Position numbers and translations under genes: made by a program
In this document: positions 1 through 8,132 of the stretch, piece after piece
Position numbering within the stretch: the first letter of the stretch is position 1
Layout: each line of letters begins with the position of its first letter
The notes under the pieces: model-generated
The model's database searches: none
What the model saw: only the letters and a program-made list of their open reading frames with translations
Told to the model about the DNA's origin: nothing
NCBI GenBank assembly: GCA_020846635.1
Contig: JADLDO010000007.1
Coordinates: 1 to 64,000 of the forward strand
Direction of reading: 5' to 3'
From: Caldilineaceae bacterium
Lineage (GTDB): Bacteria; Chloroflexota; Anaerolineae; Caldilineales; Caldilineaceae
Length of the DNA: 64,000 nt

Positions 1-141
1 GGCAACTTAATAGCTGGGCTGATTGCCTACACCTGGCGACCCCTCAAGCCATCGTTGGGCATCCGGCCTGATAACCACCTCGTGCCTGTCGCTATCCTTT
101 AGTTCTCTTACATCGAACTGACGTTAATACAAGTTTCGCCA
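1..141. other. left-edge intergenic sequence
   Basis: No reading frame with a convincing start, no tRNA-like cloverleaf and no repeat was recognised here. The stretch may be the upstream or downstream flank of a gene lying outside the window. Confidence 0.4.
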
Positions 142-180
142 ATAAAAAAAGAGGTTTGACCCGCAGGCCAATCCTCTTCC
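142..180 (-). terminator. intrinsic terminator of the cold-shock gene
   Basis: Read on the minus strand, arms at 178-166 and 161-149 (AAGAGGATTGGCC against GGTCAAACCTCTT, two mismatches) with a four-base loop are followed by a run of seven T. It lies about 50 bases after the stop of the cold-shock gene. This is one of the few canonical U-tract terminators in the window. Confidence 0.8.
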
Positions 181-227
181 TTTGCCATTCGCAATCCCTA
201 GATGTAGCCCTAGGGGTTGAAGTGGTC

Positions 228-440
228 TTAGATCTTGCGCACGTGAGCGGCGGCTGGACCCTTAGGACCGTTCTCCAGAGTGAACTCGACGCGGTCGCCT
301 TCACTCAAAGTACGGAAGCCCTGGCTCTCAATCGCGGAGTGGTGGACGAACACATCCTTGCCACCTTCCACGGAGAGGAAGCCAAAACCCTTCTGGTCGC
401 TGAACCACTTCACTGTGCCAGTGAGACGCTGCTGACTCAT
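228..440 (-). CDS. cold-shock domain protein (CspA family)
   Basis: A 70-residue single cold-shock domain (OB fold) protein that binds single-stranded nucleic acid and acts as an RNA chaperone in the cytoplasm. RNP1 is seen as KGFGFL (about residues 18-23) and RNP2 as VFVHHSAI (about 30-37); the length is typical of CspA/CspB. The ATG is preceded by AAGGAG at eight bases. A leader of about 150 nt separates the start from a consensus-like promoter at 595-623, and this leader contains a very stable hairpin, reminiscent of the long regulated leaders of cspA genes. A canonical terminator follows the gene. Family assignment is firm; whether this copy is cold-induced cannot be told. Confidence 0.95.
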   Translation of the reverse strand: MSQQRLTGTVKWFSDQKGFGFLSVEGGKDVFVHHSAIESQGFRTLSEGDRVEFTLENGPKGPAAAHVRKI

Positions 441-516
441 TGTTGGAAACTCCTTGTTTCTACTTACTACAGATACAGATGTTTGCTACAAAACGTCGTC
501 GTTCCCACAATGAAGC

Positions 517-556
517 AAAAACGCCGTTCAGACCTGAAGGGGTCGAACGGCGTTTT
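517..556 (-). terminator. strong hairpin in the cold-shock leader (attenuator or sRNA terminator)
   Basis: AAAACGCCGTTC (517-528) pairs perfectly with GAACGGCGTTTT (545-556), and an inner GACC/GGTC stem extends it. On the minus strand the stem ends in TTTTT, so it has the form of an intrinsic terminator. It sits between the putative promoter at 595-623 and the cold-shock start at 440, so transcription would have to read through it, or it ends a short RNA of roughly 70-80 nt. It could instead be the terminator of the gene ending at 771, but that stop is 215 bases away and the promoter lies between. Confidence 0.6.
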
Positions 557-594
557 ACTCACCTTGATCAGAACCTTCAACATCTTGTAGAGAT

Positions 595-623
595 ATTCTA
601 CTGCAACATTTGATACATGTCAA
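595..623 (-). promoter_or_regulatory. sigma-70-type promoter for cold-shock leader
   Basis: Minus-strand TTGACA (623-618) and TAGAAT (600-595) are separated by 17 bases: a perfect -35 and a one-mismatch -10 at ideal spacing. The expected transcription start is near 588. The same two hexamers occur upstream of the FtsK-like gene at 41173-41202. Confidence 0.65.
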
Positions 624-770
624 ATTCGGAAATTGCAAAACTTAACAAGTGTGAGGAAATTCTGACAATCTTTGCTCAGGTGGGTTGGCATCTCTCACCA
701 GCAGCCGCACGTATCACTCTGTTTCTTTCGCATTTTGACAGCGATGTGCGCCGCACGACTTCATGCGGCA

Positions 771-1331
771 TCATCTGGCGACGCGACTGGCATCTGGTGC
801 TTTCCAGCCACTTTCACGCCATGTGTCAGCTTGCCGGCGGATGTCTACCAAGCCTGGCCGCTGCATCATCTGGGTAACAGCACTAGCGCTTGCATCAGGC
901 ACCTGTACGATCACAAGTATGTGGCCGCGCCGCAGCCCCTCGGAGTAGATGTGGGCTTCTTCGTCAGGAATACCTAGATCCACCAGCGCACCGACGATGC
1001 CACCGGTCACTGCGCCAATACCGGCGCCTGTGAGTAGAGCTAGCAGCGGCCCCGCAGCGATGACCGGCCCCACACCTGGGATGACAAGCGCGCCGAGGCT
1101 TACTAGCAGCCCGCCAAGACCACCAATGGCCGCGCCGAGGCCTGCGCCCGCGGCGACGTCGCCGCCATCTGACTCGACATACCGGTCATCCACATAGGCA
1201 GCATACTCGTTATTCGGATCATGAGCAACGACACTAATATCATTGCGACTATAGCCGGCACTGATCAGATCGTTTGCCACAGCGTAAGCTGTCTGGATAT
1301 TGTCGTATGTACCTACTACGGTCTTCATCAT
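771..1331 (-). CDS. DUF1269 / general stress protein 17M-like protein
   Basis: A 186-residue protein starting MMKTVVGTYDNIQTA, with the alpha/beta N-terminal half of the general stress protein 17M family (residue 3 to about 60), then a long Gly/Ala-rich stretch with glycine-zipper character (AAGAGLGAAIGG, GAGIGAVTGGIVGALVD; about 62-125) and a C-terminal alpha/beta repeat (EGLRRGHILVIVQVP). The glycine zipper suggests membrane insertion or oligomerisation. The longer frame would begin at a TTG; I chose the ATG at 1331, preceded by AGGAAAGGAA. The next gene upstream on the same strand is also a small stress-like membrane protein, so the pair may respond to envelope stress. Biochemical role unknown. 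Confidence 0.75.
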   Translation of the reverse strand: MMKTVVGTYDNIQTAYAVANDLISAGYSRNDISVVAHDPNNEYAAYVDDRYVESDGGDVAAGAGLGAAIGGLGGLLVSLGALVIPGVGPVIAAGPLLALLTGAGIGAVTGGIVGALVDLGIPDEEAHIYSEGLRRGHILVIVQVPDASASAVTQMMQRPGLVDIRRQADTWRESGWKAPDASRVAR

Positions 1332-1393
1332 CAATTCCTTTCCTCATGCCTCTTCTATTCATTTGCCTGTTCACAATGTAAGATAGCGCGTAG

Positions 1394-1421
1394 AGGAGCC
1401 GGGCGTCATTGCCTGGCTCCT
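1394..1421 (-). terminator. hairpin after the small membrane protein gene
   Basis: AGGAGCCGGGC and GCCTGGCTCCT form an 11-bp stem (one G-U) with loop GTCATT, 35 bases after the stop of the gene at 1456-1740. No U-tract follows. Confidence 0.5.
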
Positions 1422-1455
1422 ATATCATGTACGCACTTTTTCCGCGGCAAATCTC

Positions 1456-1740
1456 CTAGAAGATCAGTTGCAGCAGGAAATAGACGAGTATGATCAATAC
1501 CACGGCAGCAATGATCCAGGTAAGCATCGAGCCGCTTGACCGAGTCTCGATGGGCGCGCGATCTTCCATCATGGATGCTGATGGACGTAGGGATGGATCG
1601 GTCTTTGCATCTACATCATTATCAAAGACCTCGACGCCACCGACACCTGCCGCACCCATCGTTGTGTTGGGTGTTTCGTTTACTCGCGTCTGACCATCTG
1701 GACGACTGGTTGTTCGTGTACCTTGCACATTTGTAGCCAT
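1456..1740 (-). CDS. small C-tail-anchored membrane protein, unknown
   Basis: A 94-residue protein not recognised as a known family. Residues 1-70 are polar, Thr/Asn/Asp-rich and probably disordered; residues about 72-92 (LTWIIAAVVLIILVYFLLQL) form one hydrophobic helix ending two residues before the C-terminus, a tail-anchor arrangement with the soluble part in the cytoplasm. ATG is preceded by AAGGAG at six bases, so translation is well supported. It lies 125 bases upstream of the DUF1269 gene on the same strand. Confidence 0.65.
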   Translation of the reverse strand: MATNVQGTRTTSRPDGQTRVNETPNTTMGAAGVGGVEVFDNDVDAKTDPSLRPSASMMEDRAPIETRSSGSMLTWIIAAVVLIILVYFLLQLIF

Positions 1741-2126
1741 TCTTCACTCCTTCTTCAGATAGACTATTCTGTCCATCAACCTCTCTATGTTCAGTTTCTG
1801 GCTGTCGTCAAACTTCCATGCTCTCATGAATGGGGGTGATTTCAGCATACCTTGATTGGGCGGGTAGAAACAGGGATAAGGGTATAGAAGCTCTATATAG
1901 GGCGTGGTACATCTCAGGATCGTCAGCGGCTGCACATTAAAGATGCAGGCTGTGTAAGAGAAACCGGACAGTAGTCGTCGCTGGGTGCTTGATCTCTACT
2001 GCGGGTCGCGCTATGCTATTCGGCGATTCTGCGGAAAATTCCTAGTAGATCCGAAGTAATCGTAACTACTTGATGACACGTTGAGTTTGGCTAACGATGG
2101 GACTAAGATTGGGGGCAGGAGCCGCT

Positions 2127-2651
2127 ATGAATGTCGAAGAACTGCGCGCTCGACAAGCGCCACTCAAAGAACAGTATCGCCAGGAGCCGGAGACGGCATT
2201 GATTACGCTCAAGGCACAAGGGCAGATTGGCGCAGGGGTCACTTGTCGTATTGAAACAGGCAGAACATTGGTCGAGGCAGGGCTGCATCCGGCAACGGGC
2301 GGCGATGGGCTTTCGCTCTGTTCGGGTGATCTGCTGCTGGAGGCGTTGGTGGCTTGTGCCGGGGTGACGCTGAATGCAGTGGCAACAGCCATTGAGGTGG
2401 AACTGCGTAGTGGCACAGTGCGCGCTGAGGGCGACCTGGACTTCCGCGGCACACTGGGCATTGACCGGGAAGTGCCCGTCGGTTTTCAGCGCATCCGTCT
2501 CCACTTTGACCTGGATACGGATGCACCCGCCGACAAACTCGCCACCCTCATCCGCCTCACTGAGCGCTATTGCGTCGTCTACCAGACGCTTCGCCAAAGC
2601 CCAGAGATCGTTGTGGGCTATGATGTGATCGGGCGGCAGAACGCCCCCTAA
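2127..2651 (+). CDS. OsmC/Ohr family peroxiredoxin-like protein
   Basis: A 174-residue OsmC-like protein. Family features are the helix with a reactive Cys (LLLEALVACAGVTLNAVA) and a second Cys in the late ERYCVVYQTL segment, the pair used in Ohr/OsmC/YhfA enzymes to reduce organic hydroperoxides with thiols. The spacing and the SCxxVTL-like context match the YhfA/OsmC branch rather than classical Ohr. The longest frame starts ten codons earlier; the ATG at 2127 has GGGGGCAGGAG five bases upstream and is preferred. The stop overlaps the convergent LRR frame by four bases. Substrate unknown. Confidence 0.8.
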   Translation: MNVEELRARQAPLKEQYRQEPETALITLKAQGQIGAGVTCRIETGRTLVEAGLHPATGGDGLSLCSGDLLLEALVACAGVTLNAVATAIEVELRSGTVRAEGDLDFRGTLGIDREVPVGFQRIRLHFDLDTDAPADKLATLIRLTERYCVVYQTLRQSPEIVVGYDVIGRQNAP

Positions 2652-2854
2652 ACAAAGACCACGCAGCCGCGCGCCTCAAGATCGTGAATCCAGGGGGGCG
2701 GTGCAGCCAGTTTATTCCAGCTCAGATCTAGCTTTTTAAGATTCTCTAGCGCGTGTAGGGTTGGGGGGAGATGGCGCAACTGGTTTGCGCGCAAGTCCAG
2801 GAAGCGCAGCGAGCGCAGGTTGCCCAATGATTCCGGCAGCGTTGCATGGATCAT
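2648..2854 (-). CDS. short leucine-rich repeat protein (possible remnant)
   Basis: 68 residues containing about two and a half LRRs of the bacterial LxxLxxLxLxxNxLxxLP type (FLDLRANQLRHLPPTL, KLDLSWNKLAAPPPWI) and a C-terminal ARGCVVFV. LRR proteins normally have many more repeats, so this is either a mini-LRR adaptor or the tail of a degraded gene; no further repeats are seen upstream in any frame. An AGGAT five bases before the ATG and its start 20 bases after the stop of the DUF6159 gene suggest it is translated in that transcript. Confidence 0.5.
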   Translation of the reverse strand: MIHATLPESLGNLRSLRFLDLRANQLRHLPPTLHALENLKKLDLSWNKLAAPPPWIHDLEARGCVVFV

Positions 2855-2874
2855 TGGCTATCCTACGCTCCCCT

Positions 2875-3753
2875 TTAGGCCCGTACAGGCTGAAAAGCAG
2901 TACGTACGAGAGCCGGATCGAAGGCGGGTGTCTCTACATGTTCGGCAGCGTAGAGATAAACCGCCGCTTTGTAAATGCCGGTGAGCGCGGTCTGGATGAC
3001 GGCAAGCAGGGCAATGAGAATAATGACCAGTGCCAGGAGGACAAGCGCTGCTGTGCCTTGTCCTGCACTTGCCAACGCTACGATGCCAAAGATACCACCG
3101 ATCACAAGCAGGATGAAGGGGATGGCAAAGACTACGCCGATCCCGGCGTTGCCGATGATCTGTTCACCCCAGGTCTTCTTGAGGAGCAGCGTGCTCTCCT
3201 TCAACGCCTCTGGTGCGCCGACCGGACGGCTAACGATAATCGGTACGGCAAGAAAGGACGCAAGGTTCCATGCAAATTCGGTCAAGCCTGCCGCTACACT
3301 ACGTGCTATGTTCCGGTTCCGTTGGTTGCCGCGGATGATAGCCGTGAGAACGCCCACCGTCGCAGACAGGATGGCAAAGACGAAGATCGGGCCAACGTGT
3401 TGATTGGCGATGCGGATTCCATCACCAAAGTTCGGATCGCCCCCGCGCAGCCGAATCAGGGCAGCTCCCACCAAACCACTGCTGAAGTAGGTGACGATGA
3501 AACTGGTGACCAGATAAAAGATAAAGAGGATTACAAATCCACCCACAGTGCCGGTGTTATTGCTCTCATTGCTGAGGGCATTAGCTGCTCCTGGGACAAA
3601 GAGGCCTATCCCTGCTAGGATACCGGTGAGAATGAGTACAGCGATGAAGCTGATGGTAGCAGATAGCACCGGGAAGAAAATGAGCTCCTTATCTGCTAAC
3701 AGGATTCTTGCCGACTCTTTTGCCAGTTGCCAACTACGTGCGAAGCTGCCCAT
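2875..3753 (-). CDS. DUF6159-like polytopic membrane protein
   Basis: A 292-residue integral membrane protein with about six hydrophobic segments (for example FFPVLSATISFIAVLILTGILA, FVILFIFYLVTSFIVTYF, FAIPFILLVIGGIFGIVAL, ALVLLALVIILIALLAVIQTAL). The N-terminal SFARSWQLAKESARILLADKEL and the KESTLLLKKTWGEQ segment match my memory of the DUF6159 family, whose function is unknown. The longest frame uses a GTG at 3762, but GGAAGGGG is well spaced only for the ATG at 3753. It is followed at 20 bases by the small LRR frame. Confidence 0.7.
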   Translation of the reverse strand: MGSFARSWQLAKESARILLADKELIFFPVLSATISFIAVLILTGILAGIGLFVPGAANALSNESNNTGTVGGFVILFIFYLVTSFIVTYFSSGLVGAALIRLRGGDPNFGDGIRIANQHVGPIFVFAILSATVGVLTAIIRGNQRNRNIARSVAAGLTEFAWNLASFLAVPIIVSRPVGAPEALKESTLLLKKTWGEQIIGNAGIGVVFAIPFILLVIGGIFGIVALASAGQGTAALVLLALVIILIALLAVIQTALTGIYKAAVYLYAAEHVETPAFDPALVRTAFQPVRA

Positions 3754-4088
3754 CAGATTCACCCCTTCCGCGTGAATACGCTGTAGAAAACTCCGTTTAT
3801 TCCCTTGATAATTCTTGAGTTGCTGCGCGGCGGTGTAGGCTGGCGCAAGGAACGACGTAGTGATACATTCATACTACACAATCTCTATATTCCAAGTCAA
3901 TGCGCCCTCACAGGCTGGTGTTTCCCTCTGCGTCTCAGTGGCTCTGTGCGAGAAAATTTCTGGGTACGAAGCCGCTGCCCGCGGGCCACACCCCATTTTG
4001 AGCAAGGCCGCTTCTGCTGTATGGTACGCTGTTATGATAGGTCTATTGATTGCTGCGTACCATGAGTTACCCAGAGAAAGTCATCTAC
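3754..4088. other. divergent intergenic region
   Basis: Separates the minus-strand DUF6159 gene from the plus-strand FmdE-like gene. TATGAT at 4033-4038 is a plausible plus-strand -10 box; no convincing -35 was found. No gene, RNA or repeat was recognised in the rest. Confidence 0.4.
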
Positions 4089-4673
4089 ATGCTTGCCACA
4101 CCCACCCTGGATCAACTGCTTGAGCGTTCCGCCGCGCTGCATCGCCATCTTTGCCCGCGCCAAGTCCTGGGCGTCCGCATGGGCATGTGGGCGGGGGAGT
4201 TGTTGGCGTTGGAGCTGCCACAGCAAAACAAGCGCCTTTTGACGATTGTCGAAACCGATGGCTGTTTTTGCGATGGGGTGGCGGTGGCAGCGAACTGTTG
4301 GGTCGGGCGGCGCACGATGCGCGTGGAGGATTATGGCAAGGTCGCGGCTACATTTGTGGACACGAAAACGGGCGCGGCGTGGCGCATCGCGCCTCATTCC
4401 GATGCACGCAGCCATGCCACTGCCTACGCTCCTGAAGCGACCAACCGCTGGCAAGCGATGCTCCTCGGCTACCAGCGTATGCCCGACGCCGAACTGCTCA
4501 TCGCCCAGCCTGTCGAACTGGTCACGCCCATTGGCGATCTCGTCAGCCGCGCCGGTGTGCGCGCCCACTGCGCCCGCTGTGGCGAGGAGATCATCAATGC
4601 GCGGGAGGTGCAGGTCGATGGCGAGACATTGTGCCGGGCATGTGCGGGTGATGGGTATTATCGGGGACGTTAG
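4089..4673 (+). CDS. FmdE-like protein with C-terminal zinc finger
   Basis: Residues about 10-130 match the FmdE domain named after formylmethanofuran dehydrogenase operons: the HLCPRQVLGVRMGMWAGELL segment, the ETDGCFCDGVAVAANC segment and a VGRRTMRVEDYGKVAATFVD segment are typical, with Cys and His likely binding metal. The C-terminus has paired CxxC motifs (CARCGEE and CRACAGDG), a small zinc ribbon. Function of stand-alone FmdE proteins is unclear; they often accompany molybdoenzymes, and this genome has a molybdenum hydroxylase cluster 22 kb away. ATG at 4089 has AGAGAAAG eight bases upstream; an ATG at 4062 lacks a ribosome site. Confidence 0.8.
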   Translation: MLATPTLDQLLERSAALHRHLCPRQVLGVRMGMWAGELLALELPQQNKRLLTIVETDGCFCDGVAVAANCWVGRRTMRVEDYGKVAATFVDTKTGAAWRIAPHSDARSHATAYAPEATNRWQAMLLGYQRMPDAELLIAQPVELVTPIGDLVSRAGVRAHCARCGEEIINAREVQVDGETLCRACAGDGYYRGR

Positions 4674-4800
4674 TCACTTGGGGTGAGAAGTTGAGGTATT
4701 GACAGAGAATGTTGCTGCAATTTGATCGGCGACTGGCTAATGCAAGCGCTGTGCCGTGGGTGCGCTATTTTGGCAATGCTCAGTAAATAACAAATTTTTG

Positions 4801-4835
4801 CGCCAACCTTTGCAGCATTTCTGCAAAGGTTGGCG
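4801..4835. terminator. perfect 15-bp hairpin between convergent genes
   Basis: CGCCAACCTTTGCAG (4801-4815) and its exact reverse complement (4821-4835) flank a five-base loop. It sits between the FmdE-like gene (+) and the giant secreted protein gene (-). Neither side has a clear U-tract. Confidence 0.55.
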
Positions 4836-4872
4836 GATTCACGTAGGGATTGTTTGGTCTGGACCGCAGAAA

Positions 4873-4903
4873 CCTTCTCGAAAGCCCGAAGCTTTCGGGA
4901 AGG
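4873..4903 (-). terminator. hairpin just after the giant secreted protein gene
   Basis: CCTTCTCGAAAGC (4873-4885) pairs with GCTTTCGGGAAGG (4891-4903), one mismatch, loop CCGAA. It starts 11 bases after the stop at 4914. On the minus strand GGTTTC follows, a weak U-rich tail. The layout resembles the hairpin at 39430-39459. Confidence 0.55.
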
Positions 4904-4913
4904 AGTGTAGCCG

Positions 4914-7900
4914 TTAGTTGAGTGCGGGTGTGATATCGAGCCAGGTGGTGCCGCCATCGGGTGTGCTGAGAAGGGCGTTGTGCTGGATGCAGTCGAAGGG
5001 GGCTGCGTCGGCGGTGCTCTCCTGTTCGGGCTCTTGCTGAGTAGGCTTGGTTCCGCTGCATAGGCCATGTTCGACAAAGACCCAGCCGTTGCCATTGTCG
5101 AGGAAGGTTGTGGCGGTTGCGCCCATCGCGGCTGCTGATTGCTCTACATTAGTAGTCACTGCGGTCAGGGGCGACCCCTCTGCCGGGTTCCAGCTTGCGC
5201 CACCATCCGTGGTGATCTGTGCCTCTGCATCGCTGGTCATAGAGACCGTCCAGCCTGTTGCGGCGTCTGCGAACTGAACGGGGCTGTTGCCGGGAACGGC
5301 GATCTCTTGCCAGGTTGCGCCACCATCCACCGTTTTGAGCAGGGTATGGATGTCAAAGCTGCTGCTGGAGGCAAGCTTGATCTGTAGAGTGCCATTGTTT
5401 GCATCAAAGAAGTTGAGTTCAACGGCCCCCTGGGTCGAGCCTGGCTCAATGGGGTTAAACTCCGTCAAGGGGCGCAGTTGCCAGGTGCGCCCACCATCCT
5501 CTGTCTGGCCCAGGTAGAGCGGGGAACGACCTTGTGCGTCCGGTTGGGCTGCGCCGACGAGCCAGCCGCGGTTCAGGTCGAGGAAGTTGGCGGCGCGCAT
5601 GTCTAGCGCCATCTCGCTGGGCGTGCGGTTGAGCCAGGTTGTGCCGCCATCGTCCGTCCAGAGGAACTGCCCCTGTGCGATCACCCAGCCGCTAGCCCCT
5701 GTCGAGCCTTCTGCCAGCAGTTGCATGTCTGTAATTTGTACAGGCTGCCACGGCTCCTCTGTTTGATCATTTTCCGCGACTTGCACCCGTGGGTTGCGTC
5801 CAGCCACCCGTCCATCAACGATATTGCTGTCAATATACAGCGTGATGCTGCCCCAGCGTTCATTATGATCGCCCGCATACTGCCTGATGCGCTGGTGATT
5901 GCTCCACAGGCTGTTGTCAATACAGGAGACATCCCACACGGTTGCGTCTGGATTGTAGGCTGGATGGATCCACGCGGCGGGCCAAATCTGGTCAACGGTA
6001 TAGGGCGCAGCCAGCACCCAATCGGTCACATAGGAGGCACACGCCGCCCCATAGGCCCCGGCTTGGTTGCCAAGCTCGTGCAGGCGGCTGGCCCATCCCG
6101 CCATAAAGGACTTCACCGTTTCTCGACATTCGGGGTTATTGGGGTAAGGCTCCATGTCATAATAGATGACAGTGCCGCCCAGCTCTTGACTGGTGAGCCC
6201 TAAATTTCTGGCCGCGGTGGCGGCTTCACCCGCCTCGTAACGTCCTTCGGCAAAGGCGACTTCAGGATTGCTGCTCATGGTGTAGAAATTCTGCGTGGTG
6301 CAAGGCGCTTGCGGCCCGACCCAAGTCGGGATCAGGTTCCAGCCTTGACCGCGCACAGTCGAAACCCAACTGGCGTTGAGATGTTCCTGGTTATGCACTC
6401 GACAGCCGCTATTGCTTCCGCCGATGTAGATGCCAAGCTCATAATAGGGGCTGTTCCCCCACCAGGTTTCCGTCTCGCTTGGATGGGGCAGGAAACAGGT
6501 ATCGAAAGCCTGGCGGTTGCTGACCGTGGTGTCGCTGCGCAGCCAGCGGAATTGTGCCAATGCTCCGCCATCGTGTTCGTAATATTCCACGCGGATCGTG
6601 TGCTGGCCCCCGCTCACCTGGCGCGTTGCCAGATTGGGGGTGGCGGATTGGTCTTGCCAGTTGTTGATGATCTGCTCATTGTCCAGCCAGACGCGCATGC
6701 CGTCGTCGGCGACCGTGACAAAGTTGTAGGCCCCGCTGCTAAAATCAAAAGTGCCTGTCCAGCGGATCGAGAAATCGTCATGGCCGATACCACTGCCCGG
6801 CCCGGAAGTGCCCCAGTTATGATTGAGCGGGGGCTGCTCGCAGCGTATGAAGAGAGGGCTGCCGCTCAATTCCTTGTTGTTGAAGTATTCAGCCTTGAAT
6901 CCACCAGGGCAATTGGCCCCCACCTCTTTTTGAACGCGTACCTGATCGACAAAGGCCCCGCGGTCAGTGATCCTGCCATCGCTGGTAAAGCGGAAGGCAA
7001 TCCAGACAGAGGAATCGCCGCGCAAGTTGCCCACGACGGGGACAGCGCCCAGGTCGAGCGTAACCGGCTTCCAACCGAGCGAATTCCCACTGACGCGCAT
7101 ACCATAGAAATCTGTGCCGTTGGGCGATGCGTACCAGCCGAGGAAGTCATAGTGCATTTCGGAGAGATTCCAATAGCTAAAGTTTAGCTGTGCGCTGGAG
7201 GCATCGCTGAGGTCAAAAGGCCCATAGACCATCCAGGTCTGCAAGTTGTTGGGATAGTTGTAGTATTCGGGGTCAAGACCATTCTGACCGCCATTCGCCA
7301 CCCACGCGCTGCGGACACCGTTATAGGACTTGGCATCATCGTCGTCCCAGAAGTATTCGCCGTTGTTCGTGCCGTCACTGTCAATGACGCGCCAATTCCC
7401 TGTGGGGAAGGCCCCCTCGAAATCTTCGTGCAGCAGGGTCACTGTGCTATCGAGTCTCTCTGGGCTTGCTGTGGCGTCTGCCTCTGTCCCCTTGGGGAGA
7501 GTGGGATCGGGTTGGGCCGGATAAAGCTCCTCACCTGGCGGCGGCGCTGGAAGCAGGCTGCCTCCAGCCGCCTGTGGTGCATCCGCCGGTTCAGCTTTAT
7601 TTTGGCTCTGCGCTTCGGTCTGGTTGAGCCGGACGACGTGAACTTCTAACGTCTCAACCTGCGATCTATCACGGGCCAGGGTAGGCAAGTAGAGGCCAAA
7701 GGGCGCGGCAATGGCGGCGGGCGTTGGGCCTGTGTCCGTGTTCATCTCTGTGTAGGGAGCGCGATCGTCCTGGGCAAGAGATACTTGCGCGCCCCGCGCC
7801 AGAGAAGCAGGGACAGGCGCGGCCAAAGCGCCTGCGCCGCTTGTGAGGATGGACAACGCTACAAGCAAGAGGCTGACCAACTTGTGTACCGGCGCTCTTG

Positions 7901-7925
7901 TCGATCTATGGCTGGAAGGGATCAT
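4914..7925 (-). CDS. secreted protein: anchor-J-like + PA14 + DUF1906 + Ycf48-type repeats
   Basis: A 1003-residue secreted protein. Residues 1-36 are a signal peptide ending ALA. A linker (37-160) contains LYLPTLARDRS (78-88). Residues about 165-332 resemble the jelly-roll seen in choice-of-anchor-J and immune-inhibitor-A proteins (EDFEGAFPTGNWRVIDSDG). Residues about 341-462 are a PA14 carbohydrate-binding domain (GFKAEYFNN, TVADDGMRVWLD, YYEHDGGALAQFRW). About 474-705 is a DUF1906 (Rv2525c-like, glycosidase-fold) domain with IGGSNSGC, IYYDMEPY and the IRQYAGDHNERWGSITLYIDSN end. The C-terminal 290 residues are WxxDGGxTW repeats of the Ycf48/BNR beta-propeller type. Probably an extracellular glycan-binding or hydrolytic protein; no substrate can be assigned. 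It is monocistronic. Confidence 0.8.
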   Translation of the reverse strand: MIPSSHRSTRAPVHKLVSLLLVALSILTSGAGALAAPVPASLARGAQVSLAQDDRAPYTEMNTDTGPTPAAIAAPFGLYLPTLARDRSQVETLEVHVVRLNQTEAQSQNKAEPADAPQAAGGSLLPAPPPGEELYPAQPDPTLPKGTEADATASPERLDSTVTLLHEDFEGAFPTGNWRVIDSDGTNNGEYFWDDDDAKSYNGVRSAWVANGGQNGLDPEYYNYPNNLQTWMVYGPFDLSDASSAQLNFSYWNLSEMHYDFLGWYASPNGTDFYGMRVSGNSLGWKPVTLDLGAVPVVGNLRGDSSVWIAFRFTSDGRITDRGAFVDQVRVQKEVGANCPGGFKAEYFNNKELSGSPLFIRCEQPPLNHNWGTSGPGSGIGHDDFSIRWTGTFDFSSGAYNFVTVADDGMRVWLDNEQIINNWQDQSATPNLATRQVSGGQHTIRVEYYEHDGGALAQFRWLRSDTTVSNRQAFDTCFLPHPSETETWWGNSPYYELGIYIGGSNSGCRVHNQEHLNASWVSTVRGQGWNLIPTWVGPQAPCTTQNFYTMSSNPEVAFAEGRYEAGEAATAARNLGLTSQELGGTVIYYDMEPYPNNPECRETVKSFMAGWASRLHELGNQAGAYGAACASYVTDWVLAAPYTVDQIWPAAWIHPAYNPDATVWDVSCIDNSLWSNHQRIRQYAGDHNERWGSITLYIDSNIVDGRVAGRNPRVQVAENDQTEEPWQPVQITDMQLLAEGSTGASGWVIAQGQFLWTDDGGTTWLNRTPSEMALDMRAANFLDLNRGWLVGAAQPDAQGRSPLYLGQTEDGGRTWQLRPLTEFNPIEPGSTQGAVELNFFDANNGTLQIKLASSSSFDIHTLLKTVDGGATWQEIAVPGNSPVQFADAATGWTVSMTSDAEAQITTDGGASWNPAEGSPLTAVTTNVEQSAAAMGATATTFLDNGNGWVFVEHGLCSGTKPTQQEPEQESTADAAPFDCIQHNALLSTPDGGTTWLDITPALN

Positions 7926-8132
7926 TTTGGATCAAGCTCCACCTATGGGAATCAATTTCACTCTGTTTCGTTTGTCCAGCTATCTAGACAACCAGGTACC
8001 AATAGGACGTTATCCCGCGTCGAATGTTCCCTGTGGGTATACGTTTCGGGCTTTGAAATCGGTCCACTTTTGAGGATTGTATTCAGTTGGCACTGGCTGG
8101 GAGTTGCCTGATTGGGGAAGGGTTTGGTGCGA

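Noticed and set aside
1744-1935. 63-codon minus-strand frame directly before the tail-anchored peptide gene
   Set aside because: No ribosome site and no features; its end merely overlaps the ribosome site of the next gene.
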